From Humulus lupulus (taxonomy: Eukaryota; Streptophyta; Magnoliopsida; Rosales; Cannabaceae), in the NCBI RefSeq assembly GCF_963169125.1, contig NC_084795.1, positions 130,117,701 through 130,181,700 of the forward strand: 64,000 nucleotides of DNA. Reading direction: 5' to 3'. Each line of letters opens with the position of its first letter. Positions within the stretch are counted from its first letter, which is position 1. The notes under the pieces were generated by a model, which saw only the letters and a list, made by a program, of their open reading frames with translations, was not told the origin of the DNA and did not search any database. Below, in pieces: positions 64,000 to 64,000 of this stretch. The position numbers and the translations under genes were made by a program.

Positions 64000-64000
64000 A

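Overview
This is a plant nuclear window, almost certainly from a eudicot with a repeat-rich genome. The evidence is LTR retrotransposons nested inside one another, DNA transposons with plant-type proteins, a tau-class glutathione S-transferase with its usual single intron, and a decayed intronless pentatricopeptide-repeat gene. Cannabaceae or another Rosales family is my guess from the general look of the LTRs; nothing in the window proves it. Only one cellular gene looks intact, the GST (39426-42012, minus strand). No rRNA, tRNA or CRISPR array was seen.

Layout. 1-3814: a minus-strand Tekay-type LTR that runs in from the left edge and is split by a solo LTR (848-3508, target duplication CCTAG). 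3819-5219: probable Copia LTR. 6193-8142: AT-rich tandem array with a ~21-22 bp unit and a higher-order pattern. 10292-11922: PPR pseudogene. 12660-12953: hAT-type MITE. 13286-36838: Element A, a Tat-lineage (Ty3/gypsy) LTR element that has gag and a spliced antisense gene but no pol. Nested in A's gag are Element B (14708-26606, minus strand, Tekay chromovirus; its own 5' LTR is split by a solo LTR at 22552-24903) and another solo LTR (27256-29567). 36839-42012: two diverged copies of one repeat, a MITE, and the GST. 44201-48523: a Mutator-like element (MULE) with long terminal inverted repeats, an intact GRF zinc-finger gene and an internally deleted transposase. 48815-62651: a Harbinger/Tourist-like MITE split by Element C (49256-62310, minus strand), a complete but mutated Tat element with gag, PR-RT-RNaseH-aRNH-IN and an antisense gene.

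How it fits together. Elements A and C are both Tat-lineage. They share a similar primer-binding site, a similar 3' polypurine tract, an exactly matching second internal polypurine-like tract of 17 bases, and an antisense gene of the same design: TATA-like box, noncoding first exon, intron ending directly at the ATG, several coding exons, a conserved gypsy-type domain and a C-terminal coiled coil. A has lost pol and could only have moved with enzymes supplied in trans, which a C-like element could provide. Insertion order is readable from target duplications: A, then B and the 27.3-kb solo LTR into A, then the 22.6-kb solo LTR into B; and the MITE before C. The left LTR of C carries a copied piece of upstream flank (49899-50344), a sign of template switching, a compound duplication/deletion, or an assembly error.
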